This document shows, piece after piece, positions 43,554-52,704 of a DNA stretch of 64,000 nucleotides. The notes beneath the pieces were generated by a model that did not search any database, was not told the origin of the DNA, and worked only from the letters and a program-made list of their open reading frames with translations. The first letter of the stretch is position 1. Each line of letters opens with the position of its first letter. The translations under genes were made by a program, and so were the position numbers. The stretch is from Bacteroidia bacterium (GTDB lineage Bacteria; Bacteroidota; Bacteroidia; J057): contig JAUIGE010000007.1 of the NCBI GenBank assembly GCA_030430205.1, positions 124,001-188,000 on the forward strand, in the 5' to 3' direction.

Positions 43554-44921
43554 CTACGTCATTTTTTCCAATAACCAATCTTTATCCGGGATGTGAGGCA
43601 TCGCTTCTACCCTTGCTCTTAATTCGCGTACTTTTTCGGGGTTTACCCCCTTATATTTTGCCAGACGGTTTAAAACTCTTGCAAAAGAATGCAAGCGCTT
43701 TTTGTAAGTGTCTGGTAGCTTCTTATTCGTCCTGACATATCGCATAAAATTGTCTGCCGTAGAATTGAGTTTTTCGAATTCCTGCAACTCGAAGAGAATT
43801 TTCATATGTAATCGCTCCGAGATAATATGGTGAATATATTCTTTCCTTTTAAACCTGATTAAGGTTTTTCTTGCGAGCGAATACCTTTGTTGATAGAAAT
43901 ACAAATTGGCCCTGGCCATAGCGGAGTGTGCTTCTTTATTCTTTTGAGGGAGCATCTTCTCATACTTTCTAACAAACTGTAAGCACCAGTCAAATTCCCC
44001 TATTTTTAAACTTATGTTGACGATATTTTGAAATTTACCCTGATGGATCATCTGCTTTTCCAATAGGGTATTTTCTTTGTCCTGAAAATCCACATAGTCA
44101 AGGTATTTTTTTCCCATACTGTAGAGACCTTGATTCAATTGTTGTATGCAGTAATTCATCAAATAGGATATCACTGTTTGCTTATAGTTTATCTCCAATA
44201 AATGATGATTTTCCAGAAATAAGCGATCTGCAGCTACAAAGTGCAGCTGTTTTTCGGATGAAGTGAGCATTTGGTATAAATGGTAAAAAAATCGAATACC
44301 CAGGGGTTGCGATTCGAGTTGGTTTTCAATTCTCGACCAGGGAATTGCTATCCTGCTATTAAAATCGGATTCAGAGATTATTTTTTTTCGGCTTGCCATT
44401 TCCAGCATGATCAGCAGTTTATTTTCAATAAAAAAGGCATCCAATGCCCCGTCTAACTTCATCAAACCATCCTTGTTGCGATGCTGGTCCCGCAAGGATG
44501 CCTCCTTCAACCTCCACAGGGTCATCTCATAGCCATGGTACTTGTGGTCTTTAACCTTTCCTTCTTCCAGCATCTTTTCAAATTTTCGAATGCTCGCCTG
44601 ATAATTTTTTTCACAACCTCGCTGAATCTGAGCCATCGCCAGATGTTCCTGGAAGGCCAAGGGCTGCAATGCGATCTCCAGATGTACGAGATAGGCATTG
44701 ACGACTTTGAGGAGCTTGTGATGGAGAAGGTGGGAAGGTGCCGGACCCTGTCCAGAGTCCTCGCGGGACCGGGTTTCGGGATTCGGATAGAGGATACTTT
44801 TCAGGTAAAAAAGCTCTGCTGGGTTGAGCCGCCAATAGGGGCCACTGGCGTATAGCCAAAAATCTTCTTTTTCTTTAAGGGAAAACTGAGAAATAATTTC
44901 AATCAATTTTATTTGACTCAT
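43554..44921 (-). CDS. Helical-repeat (TPR-like) protein, unknown function
   Basis: This 455-residue protein has no signal peptide or membrane helix and is rich in Leu, Lys and Tyr. It is predicted all-helical with paired helices resembling tetratricopeptide repeats (NIVNISLKIGEFDWCLQFVR, then ANLYFYQQRYSLARKTLIRF, then LHMKILFELQEFEKLNSTAD). The N-terminal segment (LIEIISQFSLKEKEDFWLYA) resembles a family of uncharacterised proteins common in Saprospiria. Probably cytoplasmic and protein-binding. It converges on the barrel gene with a 10-base gap. Confidence 0.75.
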   Translation of the reverse strand: MSQIKLIEIISQFSLKEKEDFWLYASGPYWRLNPAELFYLKSILYPNPETRSREDSGQGPAPSHLLHHKLLKVVNAYLVHLEIALQPLAFQEHLAMAQIQRGCEKNYQASIRKFEKMLEEGKVKDHKYHGYEMTLWRLKEASLRDQHRNKDGLMKLDGALDAFFIENKLLIMLEMASRKKIISESDFNSRIAIPWSRIENQLESQPLGIRFFYHLYQMLTSSEKQLHFVAADRLFLENHHLLEINYKQTVISYLMNYCIQQLNQGLYSMGKKYLDYVDFQDKENTLLEKQMIHQGKFQNIVNISLKIGEFDWCLQFVRKYEKMLPQKNKEAHSAMARANLYFYQQRYSLARKTLIRFKRKEYIHHIISERLHMKILFELQEFEKLNSTADNFMRYVRTNKKLPDTYKKRLHSFARVLNRLAKYKGVNPEKVRELRARVEAMPHIPDKDWLLEKMT

Positions 44922-45405
44922 AATTTTTTGTCAATTAGTGACAATAATTAAATTATTAACTTAATGATAATCAATTATTTATATCAAATAATTTAAAATA
45001 TATCCCCACAATCACAATAATTTTACATAAAATATTCCCTTTTTTTCATTTCAAGCCTCTAGTTAATTGAGTTTGAAACTCAATACTAAAATCAAAACCC
45101 TATCACTTAAAATTTGGGATGGCAAAATCCAGATAGCCGATACAGCCATAGCCAATTTTTGGCTTGCTGGTCTTATACAAAATCCTTCCACTCCTTGAGG
45201 GAACCCCCATACCTTATTGAGTTTCAAATGATAGGGTTTTGGGGTCAGGCCTTGCCTCACTTTGAGGCAGGCCTACCCTATCCTATTCAGCTTTTTAGAA
45301 CGAATAAAGCCTATTAATCCCAAATAGGTTGCGTTTTTTTTTACTCCATTAGTCCTGTTCTTCCAAAAAATTTGTATAAGTTGAAAGCATTCCATCACTA
45401 ACCTC
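44922..45405. repeat. Intergenic region with interleaved inverted repeats
   Basis: A 19-base palindrome, ATTGAGTTTGAAACTCAAT, lies at 45066-45084. Its right part TTTGAAACTCAATA (45072-45085) pairs with 45215-45228, and AAAACCCTATCA (45094-45105) pairs with 45229-45240. The two pairs interleave instead of nesting. No open frame is supported; the left third is very AT-rich. Confidence 0.75.
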
Positions 45406-45873
45406 ATGAACACCTCCGAATATCCCTCCTGTTTCTACCAGCTCTCTGCCATACTCACCGGCTACCCTGAGACCACCCTCCATGGGACGGGCTGCGGGGA
45501 ACAATATTTTGACAAGCTAAAGGCTGTCATGGGTGAGCCTATGCTGGGCGATTTGCTTCAAGGATTTGCCAATCTGCTTCAGGAAGCGGCAACTTGCGAT
45601 CAGCTTCCGGAAGTTCTGGTAAAAGAAAGCATGCTTCCCGATCCCCAATGGGGCCCCATCTGCAAAAACATCATCAAGATGTGGTTCATGGGCAATTGGT
45701 ATCCCATGCCTCCGGCCTGGCGCGCCAATTATGTGAATAGCCCCGAAGACCAAATGGAAATTCTTTCGAATCAAAGCTATATAGAAGGCCTGGTATGGAA
45801 AGCTCTGGGTAGCCATCCCAAATCTGCCAAACAACCTGGCTACGGCACATGGGCAAGTCCTCCTTTTTCCTAA
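45406..45873 (+). CDS. Small subunit of a GMC dehydrogenase (gluconate 2-dehydrogenase subunit 3-like)
   Basis: This 155-residue protein has no clear signal. It looks like the sorbitol/gluconate dehydrogenase small-subunit family: FYQLSAILTGYPETTL at the start, a helical middle (LLQGFANLLQEAATC) and IIKMWFMGNWYPMPPAWRAN near residue 85. It lies 26 bases before the GMC oxidoreductase gene, so the two probably form a complex. In related enzymes the small subunit helps export or fold the flavoprotein; here the lack of a twin-arginine signal suggests a cytoplasmic complex. Confidence 0.75.
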   Translation: MNTSEYPSCFYQLSAILTGYPETTLHGTGCGEQYFDKLKAVMGEPMLGDLLQGFANLLQEAATCDQLPEVLVKESMLPDPQWGPICKNIIKMWFMGNWYPMPPAWRANYVNSPEDQMEILSNQSYIEGLVWKALGSHPKSAKQPGYGTWASPPFS

Positions 45874-45899
45874 GCTTCATCACCTCAACTACACAGAAC

Positions 45900-47732
45900 A
45901 TGGATTCTACTGAACAATTTGACGTCATCATCGTGGGCGCGGGCATCACCGGTGCCATCATAGCCAAATCCCTGGTGCAAAGCTGCAAAGGCCTCAATAT
46001 TCTCATGTTGGACGCAGGCTCAGGGGATGCAAAGGATTTTCGCACCTACGAAAAATACAACGACCAATACTACAATGCGCTCGCCAAAACGCCGAATTCA
46101 CCCTATCCAGATTCGCCGATGGCGCCTTCGCCCAGCGTATTGAGCTTGCACAATATCAAAGAAGAAGGCCCCATCACCTCAGGCTATTTTGTCCAAAAAG
46201 GTCCTTTTCCCTTTTTGAGCAATTATAACCGTAATGTCGGTGGTACTACCCTCCATTGGCTGGGCACTTGCCTACGAATGTGTCCCAATGATTTCAAACT
46301 GAAATCGACCTACGGCCAAGGCGTAGACTGGCCGATGAGTTATGAAGAGCTGATGCCGTATTACCGGCAGGCAGAATTGGAGATCGGTGTATCTGCCGAG
46401 GTGGAGGAGCAAAAGATCCTGGGGATCGAGTTTGAGAAAGATTATGTCTTTCCCATGCACAAAATCCCTCAGAGTTACCTCGATCGCTATATGAGCAAGG
46501 GGCTCGAAGGCATGACGATTAGCTTTCATGGGGTAGAATATCCGATCAAGGTCATCAGCACGCCGCAAGGGCGAAACGGCATGCCCAATAAAAAATACTT
46601 CAATGAGCAGACACAAAGCTATGGCTTCACACCCGTTGGCGCAGTCGGCGCGCCTGAATTGGGCCAGCGCTGCGAAGGCAACGCCAACTGTGTGCCCATC
46701 TGCCCTGTGCAGGCCAAATACAATGCCCTCAAAACCCTTCAGGATGTCCTGAACAATCGCGACAATACTGTCCGGCTGATCAATCAGGCCCCAGTTCATG
46801 AACTGGGGATCGATCCTGACACCCAACTTATCAAGCAGGTTTTTTACAAAAAATACGCTACTTCAGCAGACGGAAAACGAAGCCTCATCAGCACACATGA
46901 GGCTCAGGGAAAGATCGTTGTCCTGGCAGCCCATGCCATCGAAAATGCCAAAATCCTACTTGCTTCCAGGGCATGTACGACGAGTGGCCAGGTGGGCAAA
47001 AATCTCATGGATCACCTAGTCATGCTAACCTGGGGGCTGTTGCCAGAGGCTATCGGTTCCTATCGGGGACCGGGTTCTACCAGCGGCATGCCGCTGACGA
47101 GGGATGGCAGTTTTCGCAGCAGACGCGCTGCTTTCAGAGTCGAGATCGGCAACTGGGGCTGGAACTGGCCAGCCAATACACCGGAGAGCACTTTACTCGA
47201 TGCCGTAGACAATTTGGGGCTGAGTGGAAAAGAGTTGATCGCGCATGTGCGCGATATCGGTAGCCGCCAATTTCGTATGGGCTGGGAATTTGAACAATTG
47301 CCGGAAGAAAGAAATCGCATCGAAATCTCCGATGACTACCGGGATGAACTCGGAAATTATCGTCCTATTATCCATTACCACATCGATCGTTATCAAAAAC
47401 TCGCCGCGAGAGCTGCACGCAGAATGTCGAAAAAAATATTCAGGAAACTGAATGTGGAGGAATTTACCTCATACAAAGAGACGGATGCGGGCTATTTTGA
47501 ATTCAGGGGGCGTGGCTATACGGTCAACGGTGCAGGACACCTGGTAGGGACCCATCGCATGGGAGAAAACGCCCAGGATGGGGTCGTCGATGTAAATCAA
47601 CGTGCTTTTGATCACCCCAATCTCTTTGTGGCTGGCTGTGGCAGCATGCGCACCATCGCTACTTCCAATCCTACGCTGACCATGGCTGCTTTAGCTTTCA
47701 AAACGGCAGAAGCCATTGCACAAGAATTTTAG
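45900..47732 (+). CDS. GMC-family FAD-dependent oxidoreductase
   Basis: This 610-residue protein starts at the ATG at 45900; an earlier in-frame ATG adds 17 residues ahead of the FAD site. The dinucleotide site is FDVIIVGAGITGAIIAKSL. A substrate-domain Cys motif, NCVPICPVQAKYNAL, lies near residue 265. The GMC C-terminal signature is present: GAGHLVGTHRMGEN, then LFVAGCGSMRTIATSNPTLT, with the catalytic His in the THRMG loop and Asn in SNPT. GMC enzymes oxidise alcohols such as sugars or sterols. The electron acceptor is unknown, and no cytochrome subunit is encoded here. Confidence 0.92.
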   Translation: MDSTEQFDVIIVGAGITGAIIAKSLVQSCKGLNILMLDAGSGDAKDFRTYEKYNDQYYNALAKTPNSPYPDSPMAPSPSVLSLHNIKEEGPITSGYFVQKGPFPFLSNYNRNVGGTTLHWLGTCLRMCPNDFKLKSTYGQGVDWPMSYEELMPYYRQAELEIGVSAEVEEQKILGIEFEKDYVFPMHKIPQSYLDRYMSKGLEGMTISFHGVEYPIKVISTPQGRNGMPNKKYFNEQTQSYGFTPVGAVGAPELGQRCEGNANCVPICPVQAKYNALKTLQDVLNNRDNTVRLINQAPVHELGIDPDTQLIKQVFYKKYATSADGKRSLISTHEAQGKIVVLAAHAIENAKILLASRACTTSGQVGKNLMDHLVMLTWGLLPEAIGSYRGPGSTSGMPLTRDGSFRSRRAAFRVEIGNWGWNWPANTPESTLLDAVDNLGLSGKELIAHVRDIGSRQFRMGWEFEQLPEERNRIEISDDYRDELGNYRPIIHYHIDRYQKLAARAARRMSKKIFRKLNVEEFTSYKETDAGYFEFRGRGYTVNGAGHLVGTHRMGENAQDGVVDVNQRAFDHPNLFVAGCGSMRTIATSNPTLTMAALAFKTAEAIAQEF

Positions 47733-47759
47733 GTATAAGCTCATTCAACTTACCTCATT

Positions 47760-48956
47760 ATGGAAGATCAGGAACAAAAATCATATCATCATCAAAGACT
47801 TGCTCCCGAAAAGTTGGACCTAGCCAAACAAGAGCAATTGCAGAAAAACAAGCTGATCAGCAAAATGCTACGGATCGGCCAGTCCGAGCGAGGCCTGGAA
47901 GACAACCGTCTTCATAAATTACATGAAAGCCTGCGCATAGCCATGGAGCTGGAACTTTCGACCATCCCTCCTTATCTCTGTGCGCTCTATTCCATCAAAG
48001 AGGGTGATCGTACTAAGACTGATTACGCAGCCAAATTCGGAGATAATGCAGAGGTGAGTTATCTCATACGCTCCGTGATGATGGAGGAAATGCTGCATTT
48101 TACCCTTGTCGGCAATATTCTGAATGCTGTTAAAGGAGAAATAAAGATCACAGATCCGAATTTTGTCCCTAGCTACCCTACCGCCTTGCCTGACAGCGCA
48201 GGCCTCTTTGAAGTGGGACTTCAAAAATTTAGCCCTGATGCCATCCGCACTTTTTTGCGGATCGAGCAGCCCACTCCGCCGGATACTCCGCCGCTTTTTG
48301 ATGGCTACCAAACCATCGGGCAGTTTTACAGCGCCATCATCGATTTGATGAAAGAGTTGGAAAAGGAAGCAGAGAAAAAGGGGACAACTATTTTCCAGGG
48401 GCACCTCTCCTTACAAATAGACGCCAATTACTATTATGGTGGGGGAGGAAAAATCATTGGGGTTCATGATCTCGAATCCGCACTTGCGGCTTTTGAGGTG
48501 ATTCTGGAACAGGGAGAAGGCTCTCAGACCAGCATTTATGATCAGGATGACAAGGATTTTGGTCAAATCCGTGATATGGCCCATTATTTCAAATTCAATG
48601 AAATCTTTGAAGGTCGTCGCTATGCAGCATGCCAAAACGACCCCAAACAGCCGCCTGATGGAGCAAGACTCCACATTCACTATGACCAGGTCTACAATAT
48701 GGCTCAAAATGCCAAAACAGCAGACTTCGTCTCGCCGGAGCTGATGGAGATGTCACATGCTTTCAACCGAAAGTACAGTGAATTGCTGTACACATTGGAA
48801 GAGGCTTTCACAGGGCAACCTGATCAGCTGATGGCTGCTGTAGCCATCATGTATGAGTTGCGATACCAGGCTGTCGCGCTGATGCGCAATCCTATTCCCG
48901 GCAGAAATGTAAACGCAGGGCCTACTTTTGAGTTTTTGCCCAGGGTTAAAGCCTGA
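47760..48956 (+). CDS. Ferritin-like (VioB/RebD C-terminal-type) protein
   Basis: This 398-residue protein has a ferritin-like domain: helix 1 AMELELSTIPPYLCALYSIK and helix 2 IRSVMMEEMLHFTLVGNILN, supplying Glu and ExxH-type ligands for a metal pair. A proline-rich stretch then reads PNFVPSYPTALPDSAGLF. The pattern is that of the ferritin-like family found in VioB and StaD-type iminophenylpyruvate-dimer enzymes. The C-terminal part (residues 180-398) is helical with a LMAAVAIMYELRYQAVALM segment. It is 27 bases after the GMC stop, so part of the same operon. The product is unknown. Confidence 0.85.
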   Translation: MEDQEQKSYHHQRLAPEKLDLAKQEQLQKNKLISKMLRIGQSERGLEDNRLHKLHESLRIAMELELSTIPPYLCALYSIKEGDRTKTDYAAKFGDNAEVSYLIRSVMMEEMLHFTLVGNILNAVKGEIKITDPNFVPSYPTALPDSAGLFEVGLQKFSPDAIRTFLRIEQPTPPDTPPLFDGYQTIGQFYSAIIDLMKELEKEAEKKGTTIFQGHLSLQIDANYYYGGGGKIIGVHDLESALAAFEVILEQGEGSQTSIYDQDDKDFGQIRDMAHYFKFNEIFEGRRYAACQNDPKQPPDGARLHIHYDQVYNMAQNAKTADFVSPELMEMSHAFNRKYSELLYTLEEAFTGQPDQLMAAVAIMYELRYQAVALMRNPIPGRNVNAGPTFEFLPRVKA

Positions 48957-48998
48957 TTTCCAAAGAAAACCACTAGCTTTCGGAAGTAATTTTTACCC

Positions 48999-50150
48999 AT
49001 GAAAGCTGCTGTTATATACTCCTGGCCTGCGCTGATCTTCTGGATTGGGCTGTACCAATGTGTTTTGTTGGCACCTGTTATCTGGCTAAAGGGAAAAGAC
49101 AAACCCCTCCCCTATCGCCTGTTGGCGATTTTTCTATTGATCATGGGCTTTCGCCTCCTGGTGAGCATCGTTCAGTTTGGGCCGGAACCCGACCTGAAGC
49201 AGCTTTTCAGGCTGATTGACTTTTCAGGTCTCCTGATCATTTTGTACAGTCCACTCTATTACTTCTATATCAAATCCTTTATTCAGCGAAATTTTCATTT
49301 CCAAAGGAAACATCTACTTCATTTGTTGCCGCTTCTGGTGCCGGTCTTCATCCGCATCTTTGTGGGGCTCACCAATCCTGAGGAAGGCGAGAGGTTGCGG
49401 CTCGCATTTCACCTGGGCACGCCGCCTCCCCTGGAGGTACGCATCGTAGGAGTTTTGATCCTGATGATATATGCCAGCTATTTTTTTGCAGGCTTTCGCC
49501 TGCTGCTTCGTTTTCGGAAGTTCCTCAAAAGAACTGCTTCTTTTGAAGACACCCTGCACTTCAGGTGGCTGGTTTTTATGGCTATCGTGCTGCTCATGCC
49601 CGTCCTGAGCATGATCCTTACCGCTATTTTCATTGGTAGACCGATCAATATCCCCTACCCATCCTATGGCATCAGCCTGATGGTAAGCATCGTCGCCGTC
49701 ATTGTGATGGTCAGACCAGAGATTTTTAAGGGCGTTCCTGAAAAATTAAAAGTGGAAAAGGAAGAAGAATTGGAACCCAAACGCTATGAGTCTTCTCCTT
49801 TGAGTTCTCCGCAGAAAGAAATTTTCCACCAAAAACTCCTCCGGCACATCGCATCTCAAAAGCCCTACCTCGATCAGGAGCTCACCATCTCCCAGCTTGC
49901 AGACCAACTGGATATCAACTCCAAATATCTCTCCCAGATCATCAATGAAAAGCTGGATCAAAATTTCATGGACTTCATCAATAGCCATCGTATTGAGCGC
50001 GCCAAAGAATTGCTCCTTTCCCCCGCCTTCGAATACTACACCATCCAGGCCATAGCCGAAGAAGCCGGCTTTAAGTCTAAGTCCGCTTTTTACAATGCCT
50101 TTAAAAAATTTACCGGCAAGACGCCGGTGGAGTTTAAGAGGATGAGCTAA
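48999..50150 (+). CDS. Membrane-anchored AraC-family regulator
   Basis: This 383-residue protein has about seven hydrophobic segments over residues 1-240 (for example WPALIFWIGLYQCVLLAPVI). The C-terminal 110 residues are an AraC/XylS DNA-binding domain: LTISQLADQLDINSKYLSQI, then FMDFINSHRIERAKELL and AGFKSKSAFYNAFKKFTGKT with the conserved PVEFK ending. Such regulators sense membrane or periplasmic signals and activate nearby genes. It is 42 bases after the ferritin-like gene on the same strand and upstream of a TonB receptor, so it may control either side. Confidence 0.88.
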   Translation: MKAAVIYSWPALIFWIGLYQCVLLAPVIWLKGKDKPLPYRLLAIFLLIMGFRLLVSIVQFGPEPDLKQLFRLIDFSGLLIILYSPLYYFYIKSFIQRNFHFQRKHLLHLLPLLVPVFIRIFVGLTNPEEGERLRLAFHLGTPPPLEVRIVGVLILMIYASYFFAGFRLLLRFRKFLKRTASFEDTLHFRWLVFMAIVLLMPVLSMILTAIFIGRPINIPYPSYGISLMVSIVAVIVMVRPEIFKGVPEKLKVEKEEELEPKRYESSPLSSPQKEIFHQKLLRHIASQKPYLDQELTISQLADQLDINSKYLSQIINEKLDQNFMDFINSHRIERAKELLLSPAFEYYTIQAIAEEAGFKSKSAFYNAFKKFTGKTPVEFKRMS

Positions 50151-50260
50151 TCCTCTCATTTTCTTGTCCTGATTCCTGAATATGGAGCCCAGAACCAATT
50201 CTGAGGCGTTTCTTTGCCTAAACCTTTTCATCAACCGTTTACCATCACATCAAAAAAGTC

Positions 50261-52573
50261 ATGAAAAAATTGCTGTTTGGGCTGCTGCTTAGCATAAGCA
50301 TTTCGGCCTTTGCCCAGGACAAAACGACGCTTAGCGGCTATGTGCGGGATGCCGAAACCGGAGAAGCCCTGATTGGCGCCACCATTTTTATCCCCAGCAG
50401 CGGGAAGGGCGCTTATACCAATGAATATGGATATTATTCACTCACCTTACAGGCGGGAAGCTATGAGGTGGGTTATCAATATTTGGGCTATCAGCCCAGG
50501 ACCGAAGCCATTGAATTGACCCAAAGTCTACGAAAAGACATGGAACTGGCATTAGCCGAAAACAGCCTCGACGAGGTCGTGATCAGTGGTCGCGCCAGCG
50601 ACGACAATGTGCAATCCGCCGAAATGGGTGTCACCCGCATGTCTATTTCCGAAATCAAAAAAGTGCCTGTGCTCTTTGGCGAGACAGATGTGCTGAAGAC
50701 CATGCAACTCCTGCCCGGCGTCAAACCCGCCGGAGAAGGAAGCAGCGGCTTCTATGTCCGCGGAGGCGGACAGGACCAAAACCTCATCCTGCTGGATGAA
50801 GCGCCTGTCTACAACCCCTCCCACCTGCTCGGCTTCTTCTCCGTTTTCAATGGCGACGCCATCAACAGCACCAAGCTCTACAAAGGCAATATGCCTGCGG
50901 AATATGGAGGCAGGCTCTCCTCTGCGCTGGATATACAGATGAAAGATGGCAACAGCAAAGACTATGGTCTTTCGGGCGGAATCGGCCTGATTTCCTCACG
51001 CCTGACTGCTGAAGGGCCCATCGTGGAGGACAAAGGCTCCTTTATGGTTTCAGGCAGAAGGACTTATGCAGATATGTTTCTGCTGCTTTCGTCTGATACC
51101 ACCATCAAAAACTCCACCCTCTATTTCTATGATTTCAATGCCAAGGCAAATTATAAATTAAGCGATAAGGACCAGATTTACCTTTCCGGATATTTTGGCA
51201 GAGATAAATTTGGCATTGGAAATAATTTTGGTCTGGACTGGGGGAATGCCACGGCTACCCTGCGCTGGAACCACCTTTTCAACGACAAACTCTTCCTCAA
51301 TTCTTCCCTGATCTACAGCGATTATGATTACAAAATTGAGCTGACGCCGGTGAATGCAAGCATCAGTTCGGGCATCAAAGACTGGAACCTCAAGGAAGAC
51401 TTCAGCTACTATGCAAACAATGAAAACACCCTCAAATTTGGTGTAAATGCCATTTACCACAACTTCATCCCGGGAGAAGTAAGCAATATCACCGATCCCA
51501 CAGAGGGAACTTCCATTTTGAATAAAAAGGTGGAGGAAAGATATGCTCTGGAAACAGCTGCTTATTTTTCGCATGAGTGGCATCCCTCAAAGCGATTCAA
51601 AATGAATTATGGTGTGCGTTATTCCAACTTCGCGGTCCTCGGACCGGGTAGCTTTTATGACTATGATGCCGCAGGCAATGTGACCGACAGCGCCACCTAC
51701 GCCAGCAATGAGCTGGTGACCCAATATGGCGGCCTGGAGCCGCGCATCACGGCCAGCTATGTGCTGAACCCCGAGCAATCCATCAAGGCATCTTATGCCC
51801 GCAATCGCCAATACGTCCACCTGCTATCCAATAGCACCGCCACCACGCCTACCGACGTCTGGATGCCTTCCACCAACAATGTGAAGCCGGAGATCGCAGA
51901 TCAGCTTTCCCTGGGCTACTTCCGCAATTTTGATGACAACAAATGGGAAAGCTCAGTGGAGGTCTATTATAAAGATTTGCAAAATCAGATTGAGTATAAA
52001 AACGGAGCTGATCTGTTTCTCAATGATAATGTGGAATCTCAGCTGGTGTATGGCAGCGGTTATTCCTATGGCCTGGAGCTTTTGTTGCAAAAAAAGACGG
52101 GGAATTTCACCGGTTGGGTATCCTATACCTGGTCAAAGACCATGCGTCAGTTTGACGAAATCAATGAAGGAAATCCCTTCCCGGCACGTCAGGATCGTAC
52201 GCACGATATCTCCCTGGTGGGCATGTATAGCCTGAACAAAAAGTGGGACTTTTCTGCCGCCTGGGTATACTATACCGGAGATGCAGTCACCTTTCCCAGC
52301 GGGAGCTATGTGGTGGATGGAAATCTTGTGCCGCTCTATTCCGAGCGAAATGGCTACCGCCTGCCAGACTACCACCGCCTGGATCTGAGCGCCACTTATT
52401 TTGGTAAAAATCCTGACTCCAACCTCAACATTTCGCTTTACAATGCCTACGGCAGAAAGAATGTCTATACCATTGACTTTCAAGCCAGTACTGACAATCC
52501 TGGCACACAGGAAGCCGTGAAGACTTACCTCTTTCAGTGGGTTCCCAGTGTGACTTATAATTTTAAATTCTGA
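50261..52573 (+). CDS. TonB-dependent receptor (carboxypeptidase-like, no STN domain)
   Basis: This 770-residue protein has a signal peptide (KKLLFGLLLSISISAFAQ). Residues 22-105 are a carboxypeptidase-like domain (TTLSGYVRDAETGEALIGAT). The plug holds VPVLFGETDVLKTMQLLPGV and GEGSSGFYVRGGGQDQNLIL, followed by a barrel ending SVTYNFKF. It has no STN domain, unlike the receptor at 29798, so it does not signal to a FecR. It is followed by a DUF4249 gene. The two receptors share plug motifs and are paralogous. The substrate is unknown. Confidence 0.92.
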   Translation: MKKLLFGLLLSISISAFAQDKTTLSGYVRDAETGEALIGATIFIPSSGKGAYTNEYGYYSLTLQAGSYEVGYQYLGYQPRTEAIELTQSLRKDMELALAENSLDEVVISGRASDDNVQSAEMGVTRMSISEIKKVPVLFGETDVLKTMQLLPGVKPAGEGSSGFYVRGGGQDQNLILLDEAPVYNPSHLLGFFSVFNGDAINSTKLYKGNMPAEYGGRLSSALDIQMKDGNSKDYGLSGGIGLISSRLTAEGPIVEDKGSFMVSGRRTYADMFLLLSSDTTIKNSTLYFYDFNAKANYKLSDKDQIYLSGYFGRDKFGIGNNFGLDWGNATATLRWNHLFNDKLFLNSSLIYSDYDYKIELTPVNASISSGIKDWNLKEDFSYYANNENTLKFGVNAIYHNFIPGEVSNITDPTEGTSILNKKVEERYALETAAYFSHEWHPSKRFKMNYGVRYSNFAVLGPGSFYDYDAAGNVTDSATYASNELVTQYGGLEPRITASYVLNPEQSIKASYARNRQYVHLLSNSTATTPTDVWMPSTNNVKPEIADQLSLGYFRNFDDNKWESSVEVYYKDLQNQIEYKNGADLFLNDNVESQLVYGSGYSYGLELLLQKKTGNFTGWVSYTWSKTMRQFDEINEGNPFPARQDRTHDISLVGMYSLNKKWDFSAAWVYYTGDAVTFPSGSYVVDGNLVPLYSERNGYRLPDYHRLDLSATYFGKNPDSNLNISLYNAYGRKNVYTIDFQASTDNPGTQEAVKTYLFQWVPSVTYNFKF

Positions 52574-52704
52574 TCAGGCACAACACACAAGGAAGCACCA
52601 TTAAAATAATCAAGTTCCCATTAACAAAGTCAAGAGATTCCTCCTCGAAGACTCGTCGGAATGACATCCTTAAGCATTGATAACAATACTATCATCAAAA
52701 AACC

